Assembly: GCA_900540875.1 (NCBI GenBank)
Contig: UQHT01000006.1
Coordinates: 46,879 to 110,878, forward strand
Source of the DNA: an uncultured Collinsella sp.
GTDB lineage: Bacteria > Actinomycetota > Coriobacteriia > Coriobacteriales > Coriobacteriaceae
Length of the DNA stretch: 64,000 nucleotides
Reading direction: 5' to 3'
Positions 16,132-25,099 of the stretch are shown here, one piece after another. The notes under the pieces are model-generated. The model worked only from the letters and a program-made list of their open reading frames with translations, did not search any database and had not been told where the DNA came from. Each line of letters opens with the position of its first letter. Position 1 is the stretch's first letter. The translations under genes were made by a program, and so were the position numbers.

Positions 16132-18759
16132 CTACTGCGCGTTGGGGACCTCGTAGGTGGCCGCCGGCGTGTTGTCGCACACGACGGTAAAGCCGCCGTC
16201 CTTGTCGGCATCGATCGTCACCTGATCGCCCTCGCGCACCGTACCGTCGATGATGGCGGCGGCGATGGCGTCCACGACCTCGCGCTGGACCAGGCGCTTA
16301 AGCGGACGGGCACCGAACACGGGGTCCAGGCCACCCACGGCGAGCATCTGCTTGGCCGCCGGGGTGATGGCAAGCGTCATGCGCTCGTTGGCCAGGCGTG
16401 CGCGGACGTCGGCAAGCTGGATGTCGACGATCTTCTCGATCTGTGCCATGCCGAGCGGATGGAACACCACGATATCGTCGATACGGTTGAGGAACTCGGG
16501 GCGGAAGGTCTGAGCCATGGCGGCGTCAACCTGATGGCGCATCTCCTCCTCGTCCTTGCCGGACAGATCGGCGATGGCCTTGGAGCCCACGTTAGACGTC
16601 ATGATGATGATCGTGTTCTTGAAGGACACCTGGCGACCCTGGCCGTCGGTCAGACGGCCGTCGTCAAGCACCTGCAACAGCACGTTGAAGACATCCGGAT
16701 GAGCCTTCTCCATCTCGTCGAGCAAGATTACGGAGTACGGACGACGGCGCACGGCCTCGGTGAGCTGGCCGCCCTCGTCGTAGCCTACGTATCCCGGAGG
16801 CGCACCGATCAGACGCTGGACGCTGAACTTCTCCATGTACTCGGACATGTCGATACGCACGAGCGCGCGCTCGTCATCGAACAGGCACTCGGCCAGCGCC
16901 TTGGCGAGCTCGGTCTTGCCTACGCCGGTGGGGCCCAGGAAGAAGAAGCTGCCGATGGGCTTGTCCGGATCGGAGAGGCCCGCACGGCTACGGCGCACGG
17001 CCGCGGCCACGGCGGACACGGCCTCGTCCTGACCGATGACGCGCTTATGCAGCTCGCCCTCCAGGCCCTTGAGCTTGTCGAGCTCGCCCTGCATCATCTT
17101 GGACACGGGCACGCCGGTCCAGGCACTCACGACCTCGGCAATCTCGTCGGAGGTCACCTGCTCGTTCAGGCCCTCGCCATCCTGCTGCTTTTGTGCCTCG
17201 AGCGCAGCCTCGGACTCCTGAATCTGCTGCTGCAGGCCCGGGATCACGGAATAGCGTAGCTCGGACGCACGGCCCAGATCTCCGTTGCGCGTCGCGCGCT
17301 CCTCTTCGCTCTTGGCCTCGTCGAGTTGCCCCTTAAGCTCCTGCACGTGGTCGATGGCGTTCTTTTGGTTGAGCCAGCCGGCCTTTTGCACGTTGAGCTT
17401 TTCCTGGACCTCGGCAATCTCCTGGCGCAGGGCTTCCAGACGCTCCTTGGAGGCGTCATCGGTCTCCTTCATGAGCGCCTGCTCCTCGATCTGCAGCTGG
17501 GTGAGCTGACGCGTGGTGGCGTCGATCTCGACCGGCATGCTGTCGAGCTCCATGCGCAGGCGGCTTGCGGCCTCATCGACCAGGTCGATGGCCTTGTCGG
17601 GCAGGAAGCGGTCGGCGATGTAGCGATCGGAGAGGTCGGCGGCGGCCACGAGCGCGCTATCGGTGATATGCACGCCGTGGAAGATCTCGTACTTCTCCTT
17701 GAGGCCACGCAGGATCGAGATGGTGTCCTCGACGGTAGGCTCGCTCACCATAACGGTCTGGAAACGACGGGCGAGCGCCGCGTCCTTCTCGATGTACTTG
17801 CGGTATTCGTCAAGCGTAGTCGCGCCGATCGCGTGCAAGTCGCCACGGGCAAGCGCCGGCTTGAGGATGTTGCCGGCGTCCATGGAGCCCTCGGTAGCGC
17901 CCGCGCCCACAATGGTGTGGAGCTCATCGATGAAAAGGATGACCTTGCCTTGCGCCTTTTGGACTTCCTTGAGTACAGCCTTCAAGCGGTCCTCGAACTC
18001 ACCACGGTACTTGGCACCGGCGACCAGCGCGCTCATGTCGAGCTCGATGAGGTCGCGGTCGCGCAGCGTGCTCGGCACGTCGCCGGCCACGATACGCTGG
18101 GCGATGCCCTCGACGATGGCCGTCTTGCCGACGCCCGGCTCGCCAATGAGCACGGGGTTGTTCTTGGTGCGGCGGGACAGGACCTGGATGGTACGACGGA
18201 TCTCGTCGGTACGGCCGATGACCGGGTCGAGCTTGCCGGCGCGGGCAAGGTCGCAGATATTGCGGCCGTACTGCTCCAGCGCCTCAAACTGGGTCTTGTC
18301 CTCGGCAGACGTCACGCGGTCATCGCCACGCAGCTCCTCGTAAACCTGCTCGATGCGCTCCTTGGTGACGCCGGCGTCGCGCAGCACGCGACCAGCCTCG
18401 CCCTTGTCCTCGGCAAGCGCCATCAGCAGATGCTCGGTCACCACAAAGCTGTCGCCCATCTTGGTGGCCTTCTTCTCGGCCTTTTCGATGACGCGGACGA
18501 GCTCGTTGGACAGGCCCATCTGCTGACCCTCGCCCGAAACCCTGGGCGCGTGGTCGATGGCATCCTGTGTGGAGCGCGCAAGCTGAGCCGGGTCGGCACC
18601 GATGCGCTCGATGATCACGGAGATATTGCGCTCGCCGGCACCGAGCAGGGCGGACAGCAGGTGAATCGGCTCCACCGCGCCGGCCTGCGCATCGGCGGCC
18701 GTGCTCATGGCGGTCTGCAGCGCCTCGCGCGACGTCATTGCTAGCTTATCGATTCTCAT
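16132..18759 (-). CDS. clpB: ATP-dependent disaggregase ClpB
   Basis: 875 aa; ATG 18759 with AGAGGTGA upstream. Domains in order: Clp N-domain (1-150), first ATPase with GEPGVGKT and its Walker B, a long middle coiled coil (about 410-520, rich in Glu/Lys/Gln), second ATPase with GPTGVGKT and ILLDEMEKAHPD, and the C-terminal small domain. It is a cytosolic hexamer that, with DnaK, unfolds aggregated proteins. An upstream inverted repeat (18849-18875) is shared with dnaK, which implies one heat-shock regulator, probably HspR, controls both. Confidence 0.98.
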   Translation of the reverse strand: MRIDKLAMTSREALQTAMSTAADAQAGAVEPIHLLSALLGAGERNISVIIERIGADPAQLARSTQDAIDHAPRVSGEGQQMGLSNELVRVIEKAEKKATKMGDSFVVTEHLLMALAEDKGEAGRVLRDAGVTKERIEQVYEELRGDDRVTSAEDKTQFEALEQYGRNICDLARAGKLDPVIGRTDEIRRTIQVLSRRTKNNPVLIGEPGVGKTAIVEGIAQRIVAGDVPSTLRDRDLIELDMSALVAGAKYRGEFEDRLKAVLKEVQKAQGKVILFIDELHTIVGAGATEGSMDAGNILKPALARGDLHAIGATTLDEYRKYIEKDAALARRFQTVMVSEPTVEDTISILRGLKEKYEIFHGVHITDSALVAAADLSDRYIADRFLPDKAIDLVDEAASRLRMELDSMPVEIDATTRQLTQLQIEEQALMKETDDASKERLEALRQEIAEVQEKLNVQKAGWLNQKNAIDHVQELKGQLDEAKSEEERATRNGDLGRASELRYSVIPGLQQQIQESEAALEAQKQQDGEGLNEQVTSDEIAEVVSAWTGVPVSKMMQGELDKLKGLEGELHKRVIGQDEAVSAVAAAVRRSRAGLSDPDKPIGSFFFLGPTGVGKTELAKALAECLFDDERALVRIDMSEYMEKFSVQRLIGAPPGYVGYDEGGQLTEAVRRRPYSVILLDEMEKAHPDVFNVLLQVLDDGRLTDGQGRQVSFKNTIIIMTSNVGSKAIADLSGKDEEEMRHQVDAAMAQTFRPEFLNRIDDIVVFHPLGMAQIEKIVDIQLADVRARLANERMTLAITPAAKQMLAVGGLDPVFGARPLKRLVQREVVDAIAAAIIDGTVREGDQVTIDADKDGGFTVVCDNTPAATYEVPNAQ

Positions 18760-18848
18760 GGAATCACCTCTCTTGGGGCGGCCGCCCTACGGGGCGGCTT
18801 CACGTTGTTCGAGAAGTATTGTTGCCAGCTTTACGCGATCTTATACAC

Positions 18849-18875
18849 AAATCTAAGTCTCTATTTATAAGATTT
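18849..18875 (-). promoter_or_regulatory. Candidate heat-shock operator of clpB
   Basis: AAATCT-N15-AGATTT, part of a longer match (TATACA, AAATCTAAGTC, TATAAGATTT, CTTA) to the region 123 bp before dnaK. Centre about 103 bp upstream of clpB. It is not the textbook CTTGAGT-N7-ACTCAAG HAIR sequence. Confidence 0.65.
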
Positions 18876-18937
18876 TCTTAGTGATTGAAAGATAGGACTT
18901 GAGAGTGTCGGTCCGGCGCGACCGTGGAACCCAACTG

Positions 18938-19073
18938 TCTCAATCTGTAACATCTGGCAGCCCTTTTCGGTCCCAGGTGTTACAGATTGAGATGGAGCGC
19001 GGAGCCCCGCCCAAAAAATCTCAATCTGTAACACCAAGCCCGCTTTTAACAGCCCAGCTGTTACAGATCGAGA
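18938..19073. repeat. 55-bp palindromic units, array of two
   Basis: Units 18938-18992 and 19019-19073, each exactly 55 bp: TCTCAATCTGTAACA, a 25-bp middle, then TGTTACAGAT(T/C)GAGA. The spacer is 26 bp. This fills the 480-bp stretch upstream of clpB together with the hairpin at 19081; I see no gene there. A three-unit version lies at 21497. Confidence 0.9.
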
Positions 19074-19080
19074 CAAACGG

Positions 19081-19116
19081 AACCACCACAAAGGGGACAG
19101 GCACCTTTGTGTTGGT
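19081..19116. repeat. ACCACCACAAAGG hairpin, copy 1
   Basis: AACCACCACAAAGG and CCTTTGTGTTGGT (one mismatch) around GGACAGGCA. It follows the 55-bp array by 7 bp, preceded by GAGACAAACG as at 21711. Confidence 0.7.
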
Positions 19117-19241
19117 CCACATCAACATCGAGCTCGCTCCTAATATCCGTTATTCCTGCTCGTATTGAGGTTAAAATGAACTGTGATTAAAGCATATTCA
19201 TTTCTCTCGTTCTTGATAGCTCTTCGTCTCAAGGAGCAGAT

Positions 19242-19910
19242 ATGAAGTCGTCTTATTCTACTGCTCGCAACGTCATTGCCATTCTCGCCATACCCATCGT
19301 GATGCTCTTTCTTATCGTCGTCACACCCTTTTCCCTGGGTATCGCCTCGCCCTTCGATTTGTGCGGGATGGTCGACGCCGGCTCGCGTGCCACCTCGCTC
19401 TCCTTTATCTGCCGCGGTGTGCTCTACGAAGATGCAATTCCCACCGGGCTTTGGCGGTCAAAGCTGCCGCTGCTCGGTCAGGTCGACGGACGTTCTCCCT
19501 ACTTCAACCTTGAACCTCAAGCGATGAACTATCTGATCGATGACCAACCCCTTGCCTCCATCACCCTCGCTTACGACTATGCTCCAAACACCGATGAGCG
19601 TCACATGAACCAAGTCCTCGACAAACTGCTTGAACAGTGCGGGCTCACCGATGAGGTCGGCCGAACCGTCGACAGCGACCAGAAATTAAAGCGAACAGAA
19701 CTCCGCCGCATTGGAAAAATCAGAGAGCGAGGCAGAGCTGCCTACTGGCAGGCCTGGGCGATACGCGACAAAAGCGAATTTGGGCACAGCACCTATACGG
19801 TCACCGTCTTCACTAAAGATGGGATCAAGGACAATGTTGACGATTTCGCATCGTCCAAACTCGGCATCCCCAAAACGACCAAATCCGCCAGCCCGGACGA
19901 AATCCTGTAG
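19242..19910 (+). CDS. Small exported or membrane-anchored protein
   Basis: 222 aa, ATG 19242 after AAGGAGCAGAT. One N-terminal hydrophobic segment at about residues 9-35 (VIAILAIPIVMLFLIVV), probably an anchor or uncleaved signal, then a soluble outer part. Residues about 50-60 have two Cys. The C-terminal half is mixed alpha/beta, ending in a Lys/Ser-rich tail. I recognise no family. It resembles the gene at 21941 in size, topology and flanking repeats, though not clearly in sequence. Hairpins of the ACCACCACAAAGG family lie on both sides. Confidence 0.65.
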   Translation: MKSSYSTARNVIAILAIPIVMLFLIVVTPFSLGIASPFDLCGMVDAGSRATSLSFICRGVLYEDAIPTGLWRSKLPLLGQVDGRSPYFNLEPQAMNYLIDDQPLASITLAYDYAPNTDERHMNQVLDKLLEQCGLTDEVGRTVDSDQKLKRTELRRIGKIRERGRAAYWQAWAIRDKSEFGHSTYTVTVFTKDGIKDNVDDFASSKLGIPKTTKSASPDEIL

Positions 19911-19964
19911 AGGTTTTCATCGAAATGTTGCTCAACCCGAACGGCGACATCGAGCTCGCTCCCC

Positions 19965-20000
19965 ACCACCACAAAGGTGCCCGTCCCCTTTGTGGTGGTT
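19965..20000. repeat. ACCACCACAAAGG hairpin, copy 2
   Basis: Perfect 13-bp arms ACCACCACAAAGG/CCTTTGTGGTGGT, 9-nt loop, followed by TTTTCGG; it could also terminate transcription of the 19242 gene. Confidence 0.8.
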
Positions 20001-20030
20001 TTCGGCGATCATTTCCGCCCTACGATGCAA

Positions 20031-20070
20031 GAAGCCGCCGCAGGAACCATCCCTGCGGCGGCTTCTTTGG
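20031..20070 (+). terminator. Terminator-like hairpin
   Basis: Perfect 14-bp stem GAAGCCGCCGCAGG/CCTGCGGCGGCTTC with a 7-nt loop, then TTTGGG. Between converging genes 19242 and 20156. Confidence 0.75.
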
Positions 20071-20155
20071 GTTGGCAGGGACCAATCGCCGGCGTTGAAG
20101 GCCGTTTTTAGTCTCCGACGTTGGCTTTTGGCCCCTTCAAGCTATCCGACAAATA

Positions 20156-21280
20156 TCAATATCTTGATAGGATTTCATTCGAGCTCTTAAGCAGATATTC
20201 GCGCAGCAATGGAATCGAGAACCTCACCATGCCGCGTGAGGGCGCATCGATAACCTGTGCCTTGATAAGTTGCCGTCGTGTCGCTGTCAGGCTCGCAGGG
20301 GGCAAGGAGAGCCCCGCTGCGATCTCTTTGGTCGGCACATTCCCCTCATGCTTGGCCATGGCAATGAGGTACTCAATCGCGCGAAGCGGCAAATCGGCAA
20401 GGGCAACGTCGAGCACGGAGCCCTCAAACTCCCCATACGCATCTTCAATGCCCTTCTGGGCATCCTCAAGTGAAATCGACGCATCGCGGTCGGCATGCCT
20501 GCGCGCATTCGCGAATACGCGATAGCCCACGAGTTGCACGAGATACGCATATCCCCTCGTAGCACAAGCCGTCATTTCAAGCGCCTTGCCATCCAAGTGC
20601 AAACCGGCACCTTCCACGGTTGAAGCCATCGAATCCGAAACATCCGACAGCGGAATCGAGGCGAGCTCCTCAGCCTTAGCTCGTTGTAGAAATGTAAGGG
20701 CACGGCCGTTGATGAGGTCCATTACGCCCATGGTCAAGCCAGCAAATACAAACGCGATATTCTTGCGTTCGCGGATAAGGTGCTGCACGGCCGCTGCAAC
20801 GAGCCGCACGTCATCAGCATCCGCATCCTGTATTTCATCGACCGTCACCAGCAGACCGGCACCATGTTGCGTTTCCCGCGACGCCACGCTCGTCAAGACG
20901 CCCCGCAACGTCTCAGGCCCGGTCAAGGACTTAGATACGCCCGCTTTCACCACACCAAGACTTGCTTCTAAATGAAGCTCGGTATTGTCCGAGGTGCGTG
21001 CGAGCTCATGTTGGATGGCGTCGACGATACTGCCCGCCGCAGTCACGTCAACCACGCGCCAACCATACGACTTCGCAATATCGCCGAGCTCTGTCAACAG
21101 CGCCGTCTTGCCCGACCCGCGCGGGCCGGTAATGCGCATGAGCCTTCCGGGGGCGCCCACGCCTTCTTCGATGCCGTCCCTAAAATCATCAATAACCCGC
21201 TCGCGTCCGATAAGGACCGGAGGTTCAGCGCCAGCGGTCGGCTTAAACGGGTTGATTATCGTGCGCTTCAATGTCCCCAC
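20156..21280 (-). CDS. AAA-type ATPase
   Basis: 374 aa; start ATG 21280. Walker A GPRGSGKT (about 51-58) and Walker B GLLVTVDEIQD (about 140-150) near the middle of an AAA_16-like NTPase domain; the C-terminal part (about 290-370) reads as a winged-helix-like region (PTKEIAAGLSLPPASLTATR). This is the layout of Orc1/Cdc6-like or STAND-like ATPases that bind DNA, but I cannot name a substrate. Its promoter region contains a series of ATAGTG-like short repeats. It lies between the two small exported protein genes, on the opposite strand. Confidence 0.8.
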   Translation of the reverse strand: MGTLKRTIINPFKPTAGAEPPVLIGRERVIDDFRDGIEEGVGAPGRLMRITGPRGSGKTALLTELGDIAKSYGWRVVDVTAAGSIVDAIQHELARTSDNTELHLEASLGVVKAGVSKSLTGPETLRGVLTSVASRETQHGAGLLVTVDEIQDADADDVRLVAAAVQHLIRERKNIAFVFAGLTMGVMDLINGRALTFLQRAKAEELASIPLSDVSDSMASTVEGAGLHLDGKALEMTACATRGYAYLVQLVGYRVFANARRHADRDASISLEDAQKGIEDAYGEFEGSVLDVALADLPLRAIEYLIAMAKHEGNVPTKEIAAGLSLPPASLTATRRQLIKAQVIDAPSRGMVRFSIPLLREYLLKSSNEILSRY

Positions 21281-21306
21281 CTTCCTACTGTCGTCGTTAT
21301 CGTGAT

Positions 21307-21357
21307 TATAGTATCAATAGTGCAAATAGTGAAAGTAGTGAGAATAGTTCAACTATT
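21307..21357 (-). promoter_or_regulatory. Short tandem ATAGT repeats upstream of the ATPase
   Basis: Five or six degenerate copies of (A)ATAGTGNA at 8-10 bp steps, 27-77 bp before the ATPase start. Possibly a cooperative operator or a slippage-prone microsatellite. Confidence 0.5.
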
Positions 21358-21444
21358 TAATCATGCGGCCGTTTCCCGCCGCTAACAACTAAAGGTGCCA
21401 ACAGTCCGCGTTGGACTCTAACAGGAAAACATTTGGCCCCTCAA

Positions 21445-21476
21445 AAACCACCGCAAGGGGCCTTTGTGGTGGTTTT
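21445..21476. repeat. ACCACCACAAAGG hairpin, copy 3
   Basis: AACCACCGCAAGG/CCTTTGTGGTGGTT with a very short loop and one or two mismatches, followed by TTCG. Confidence 0.6.
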
Positions 21477-21496
21477 CGCTCCAACACACCCCGCTG

Positions 21497-21711
21497 TCTC
21501 AACCTGTAACATCCAGCGGCCCTTTTCGGTCCCAGGTGTTACAGATTTAGATGAAGCGATCGACGGCAACCGTTTGTCTCAATCTGTAACAACTACTCGG
21601 CAAATTGGGGCCCAGATGTTACAGATCGAGATTAACCGCGGAGCCCCGTCCGAAAATCTCAACCTGTAACACCAGGCCCACTTTTAGCGGCCAAGACGTT
21701 ACAGATCGAGA
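21497..21711. repeat. 55-bp palindromic units, array of three
   Basis: Units 21497-21551, 21577-21631 and 21657-21711, each exactly 55 bp, separated by 25 bp (80-bp period). Arms TCTCAA(T/C)CTGTAACA and (T/C)GTTACAGAT(T/C)(G/T)AGA; middles differ. The 21281-21940 region has no other gene I can support. Confidence 0.9.
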
Positions 21712-21718
21712 CAAACGA

Positions 21719-21797
21719 AACCACCACAAATGAACTGCATCCCCTTTGTGGTGGTCCAGAGAAGAATCAGCCCCGATTAAAAGAGGCGGCATCAAGC
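21719..21797. repeat. ACCACCACAAAGG hairpin with downstream GCGGC block, copy 4
   Basis: AACCACCACAAA and CCCTTTGTGGTGGT arms, then CCGATTAAAAGAGGCGGC and ATCAAGC. The part from 21743 recurs at 22608, so the gene at 21941 is bracketed by direct repeats. Confidence 0.7.
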
Positions 21798-21940
21798 CCA
21801 GCCTACGTTTGGCGACCCCAAATCGAAGCCCAATGGGGCCTTTCAGCCCCCTCATTCCGGACGGTCGCTTTCTTTTGAATATTGTCGTAAGCTGGTATCA
21901 CTTATCTTAATGAATGCATACTGTTTGCGAGGTACTCGCC

Positions 21941-22588
21941 GTGAAACGCTCCACCTATATCGGCCTGCTCGTCTTAGCGTTTGCGATTACCGCAGTCGGC
22001 GTAGGAATTATCTATCTCGCATTTCTCCCCGCCTCTGCAACGCAGGCGGCGGTTGAGACCGTAAGCTATCCCATCGAAATCCTCACCGATATCGTCAAAC
22101 CCGATTCAATCACCGTCGATTTCGACGGTACGCCCGCAGCGCTTGGGGTCAGCAACTATCCCCGAATCGAACTTGGGGCCACGCGCTATACCCAAGATGA
22201 GCAGCTTATCGGCAAGGCAACCAGTTTACTCAAAGGCAAGACGTTTAATCGATGGTACGGCGCCGCAATATATCGAGCCAAGAAAGGCCAAATGAATGGC
22301 GGGTATTATTCGACCCTTGAACTCGACGCGGCAAACGGGAGCATACTGTGCAACGTCTCATACGACCCCGGCTACGTGGACAACGAAGGGCCGGGAGTCT
22401 ATATCTCGGATGGCAACGTGATCTACGTCATGGAAGGCGACCAGACGGCAGTCGTCGATTTTATGGATCGGTGTACCGAGGATGCCTACGAACAAACCTG
22501 CGAGCCCGATCCGCAGACAGCGCGCGACAGCGGCTCAGCACGCACTTGGCTATTTGACGATGAGATAGCCTGGACCCCATCGAAATAA
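21941..22588 (+). CDS. Small exported or membrane-anchored protein
   Basis: 215 aa from the GTG at 21941, chosen because GAGGT lies 8 bases upstream; an ATG at 21914 adds nine residues without a ribosome binding site. One N-terminal hydrophobic helix (about residues 5-29, IGLLVLAFAITAVGVGIIYLAF) and a soluble outer domain with two or three Cys (SILCNVSYD, MDRCTEDAYEQTCEPD) that could form disulfides. No family recognised. It has the same size and topology as the gene at 19242 and lies between two direct repeats (21743-21797, 22608-22659). Confidence 0.65.
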   Translation: MKRSTYIGLLVLAFAITAVGVGIIYLAFLPASATQAAVETVSYPIEILTDIVKPDSITVDFDGTPAALGVSNYPRIELGATRYTQDEQLIGKATSLLKGKTFNRWYGAAIYRAKKGQMNGGYYSTLELDAANGSILCNVSYDPGYVDNEGPGVYISDGNVIYVMEGDQTAVVDFMDRCTEDAYEQTCEPDPQTARDSGSARTWLFDDEIAWTPSK

Positions 22589-22607
22589 GAACCCGCTGGA
22601 CAGGCAC

Positions 22608-22659
22608 CTTTGTGGTGGTCCAAAAAGAAGCCGCCCCGATAACAGGGGCGGCATCAAGC
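22608..22659. repeat. ACCACCACAAAGG half-hairpin plus GCGGC block, copy 5
   Basis: CCTTTGTGGTGGTCC, then GCCGCCCC/GGGGCGGC stem (22630-22652) and ATCAAGC. Direct repeat of 21743-21797. Confidence 0.7.
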
Positions 22660-22710
22660 AACTCTATTTATTAGCGTCCCTCAAGACCCAACGAGGACGC
22701 AGAAATGTAG

Positions 22711-22782
22711 CCCGGGGCTTTTCCTTTCCCGAACGCGACCCTCGCGAAGCGCGTGAGCGGGCGGGAAAGGGTAAGTCCCGGG
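22711..22782. repeat. Long hairpin beside the hydratase 3' end
   Basis: Outer arms CCCGGG plus TTCCTTTCCCG and CGGGAAAGG plus CCCGGG enclose a 30-nt GC-rich middle with CTCGC/GCGTGAG. It lies 17 bp beyond the hydratase stop (minus sense). No T-run, so it is not a standard terminator. Confidence 0.65.
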
Positions 22783-22798
22783 CGGACAATTAAGTGCG

Positions 22799-25099
22799 TT
22801 ACTCGGCAGTGGCCTTGAACTTGTTGTAGTTGATCAGGCAGCCGGCCTTGACGATGGCACGCTCCTCGGCCGTCATATCGGCAATGTAAAGCTCAATCTG
22901 CTCGACCGTGCCGTCGGCGCGCACCACGTAGGCGGCGATGTTCTTGAGGTCGCCATCGAGCGCGGCACGGATACCCGGCACAAAGACGTAGTCGCCCACC
23001 TCAAAGTTGGGCTCCGTCTCCATCTGGAAGGGCACCATGCCCCAGTTCATCACGTTGGAGCGATAGCGCTTGGTGGCGTACTCGTGGACGATGTTGGCCA
23101 GGCCGCCAATTACGCGCTGGCAGCTCGCGGCCTGCTCGCGGGCAGAACCGTCGCCCGGCTTCTTGGCGTAGAGCATGGAGCCATACTCGGTCGCCTTGGC
23201 ATCGGCCGCGATGCCCGCGCCGGCCAGCGCCTCAAACACGCCGGCAAGCTCGGCATCGAGCGCCGCCAGGTCGCCCGTGGCCTCGCCGGCCACGCGGCGC
23301 TTTTCTACCGCGTCAACCTCCTTGGAACGGCCCACGTAGGCCGGGTCGCGGCGGCTCAGCGTAAACTCGGCCAGGCCCAGCGGGTTGGAGCGGAAGGAGC
23401 TCGTCTCGCCCGAGGGAATGAGCTCGTCGGTCGTAGTGACCGGGTCCATGATCTTGGAGCAAACCTTGAGCAGGATATCGTCGCCGAGCGGCTCCATCGC
23501 GGGCCACGGCTTGATGTTGGGGCCCTCGACCAGCTCGTCGGCGGGCTCAGCCTTGCCAAAGCCCCAGTACACGCGCTTCTTGTAGGGAGCGTCGTCGAAG
23601 GTGTACTCGCAGGCCTCGTCCCAAGTCTCCTCGGGTAGGTCGGTCGCCGGCGTCAGGACGCCGCCGTTGGCAGCCGTCGCCGCAATGGAGCGAGCGTCCA
23701 TCAGAGCCACGGCGCTCAACTGGCCATTGCCCGGCTTGGAGCCCTCACGGTTGGGGAAATTGCGCGTGGTGTGGCGGATGGACAGGCCGTTGTTGGCAGG
23801 CGTGTCGCCGGCGCCAAAGCACGGGCCGCAGAACGCCGTGCGCACGATCGCGCCGGCCTCCATAAGGTCGTAAATGTAGCCACGGCGCGTGAGTTCGAGC
23901 GCCACGGGCTGGCTCGTGGGATAGACCGACAGCGAGAACTCGCCGCAGCCGGTGTTGGCGCCCTTGAGCACGCGGGCAGCCTGGACCACGGAGTCGTAGT
24001 TGCCGCCCGAGCAGCCGGCGATAACGCCCTGCTGCACGCGCAGTTTGCCGTCGACGATCTTGTCGAGCAGGCTAAAGTGTGTCTTGCCCTCGCCGATCTT
24101 GGCGGCCTCGAGCTCGACCTCGTGCAGGATGTCCTCGAGGTTCTCGTTGAGCTCGTCGATCTCAAAGCCGTTGGAAGGATGGAACGGCAGCGCGATCATG
24201 GGCTTGATGCTCGACAGATCGACCTCGACGCAGCCGTCGTAGTAGGCGACATCGGCGGGCTTGAGCTCGCGGTAGTCGTCGCCGCGGCCGTGCATGGTCA
24301 GGAATGCATGCGTGTCCTCGTCAGTGGCCCAGATGCTCGACAGGCAGGTGGTCTCGGTGGTCATGACGTCGACGCCGTTGCGGTAATCGGTCGTCATGCT
24401 CGCGATGCCGGGGCCCACAAACTCCATGACCTTGTTCTTGACGTAACCCTTGGCAAAGACAGCGCGGATGATGGCGAGCGCAACGTCGTGCGGGCCGACG
24501 CCGGGGCGCGGGGCGCCCGTGAGGTAGATGGCGACAACGCCGGGATAGGCGACGTCGTAGGTGTCGCGCAGCAGTTGCTTTGCCAGCTCGCCGCCGCCCT
24601 CGCCCACGGCCATAGTGCCCAGAGCGCCGTAGCGGGTGTGCGAGTCGGAACCCAAGATCATCTTGCCGCAACCGGCAAAGTTCTCGCGCATAAAGGAGTG
24701 GATGACGGCGATGTGCGGCGGGACGAAGATGCCGCCGTACTTCTTGGCCGCAGAGAGGCCAAAGACGTGGTCGTCCTCGTTGATGGTGCCGCCCACGGCG
24801 CACAGCGAATTATGGCAGTTGGTGAGCACGTAGGGCAGCGGGAACTGCTCCATGCCCGAGGCGCGCGCCGTCTGGATGATGCCGACAAAGGTGATGTCGT
24901 GGCTCGCCATGGCGTCGAAGCGAATCTTGAGCGCCTCGGGGTCGCCGGACGTATTGTGTGCCTGAAGGATCGAATACGCGATGGTGCCGCGCTTGGCATC
25001 CTCGGGCGTCTGCGTAATGCCGCGCTCAGCGGCCTCGGCTGCAGGCACAACCTCGCTGCCGCCGCGCAGGTAGATGCCGTCCTCGTACAGCTTAACCAT
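22799..25099 (-). CDS. Aconitase-family hydratase (YbhJ-like)
   Basis: 766 aa from the ATG at 25099, selected for GGGAG five bases upstream; the frame continues to a GTG at 25201 but without a good site. Aconitase fold: HNTSGD, GSDSHTRYG, an iron-sulfur Cys after TNCHNS, VIAGCSGGNYDS and FCGPCFGAGD supply the three cluster cysteines. Aconitases interconvert hydroxy-acids in the TCA cycle or related routes; this branch is the single-chain, less studied hydratase group (E. coli YbhJ). The substrate is not predictable. No adjacent citrate or isocitrate gene. Confidence 0.85.
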   Translation of the reverse strand: MVKLYEDGIYLRGGSEVVPAAEAAERGITQTPEDAKRGTIAYSILQAHNTSGDPEALKIRFDAMASHDITFVGIIQTARASGMEQFPLPYVLTNCHNSLCAVGGTINEDDHVFGLSAAKKYGGIFVPPHIAVIHSFMRENFAGCGKMILGSDSHTRYGALGTMAVGEGGGELAKQLLRDTYDVAYPGVVAIYLTGAPRPGVGPHDVALAIIRAVFAKGYVKNKVMEFVGPGIASMTTDYRNGVDVMTTETTCLSSIWATDEDTHAFLTMHGRGDDYRELKPADVAYYDGCVEVDLSSIKPMIALPFHPSNGFEIDELNENLEDILHEVELEAAKIGEGKTHFSLLDKIVDGKLRVQQGVIAGCSGGNYDSVVQAARVLKGANTGCGEFSLSVYPTSQPVALELTRRGYIYDLMEAGAIVRTAFCGPCFGAGDTPANNGLSIRHTTRNFPNREGSKPGNGQLSAVALMDARSIAATAANGGVLTPATDLPEETWDEACEYTFDDAPYKKRVYWGFGKAEPADELVEGPNIKPWPAMEPLGDDILLKVCSKIMDPVTTTDELIPSGETSSFRSNPLGLAEFTLSRRDPAYVGRSKEVDAVEKRRVAGEATGDLAALDAELAGVFEALAGAGIAADAKATEYGSMLYAKKPGDGSAREQAASCQRVIGGLANIVHEYATKRYRSNVMNWGMVPFQMETEPNFEVGDYVFVPGIRAALDGDLKNIAAYVVRADGTVEQIELYIADMTAEERAIVKAGCLINYNKFKATAE

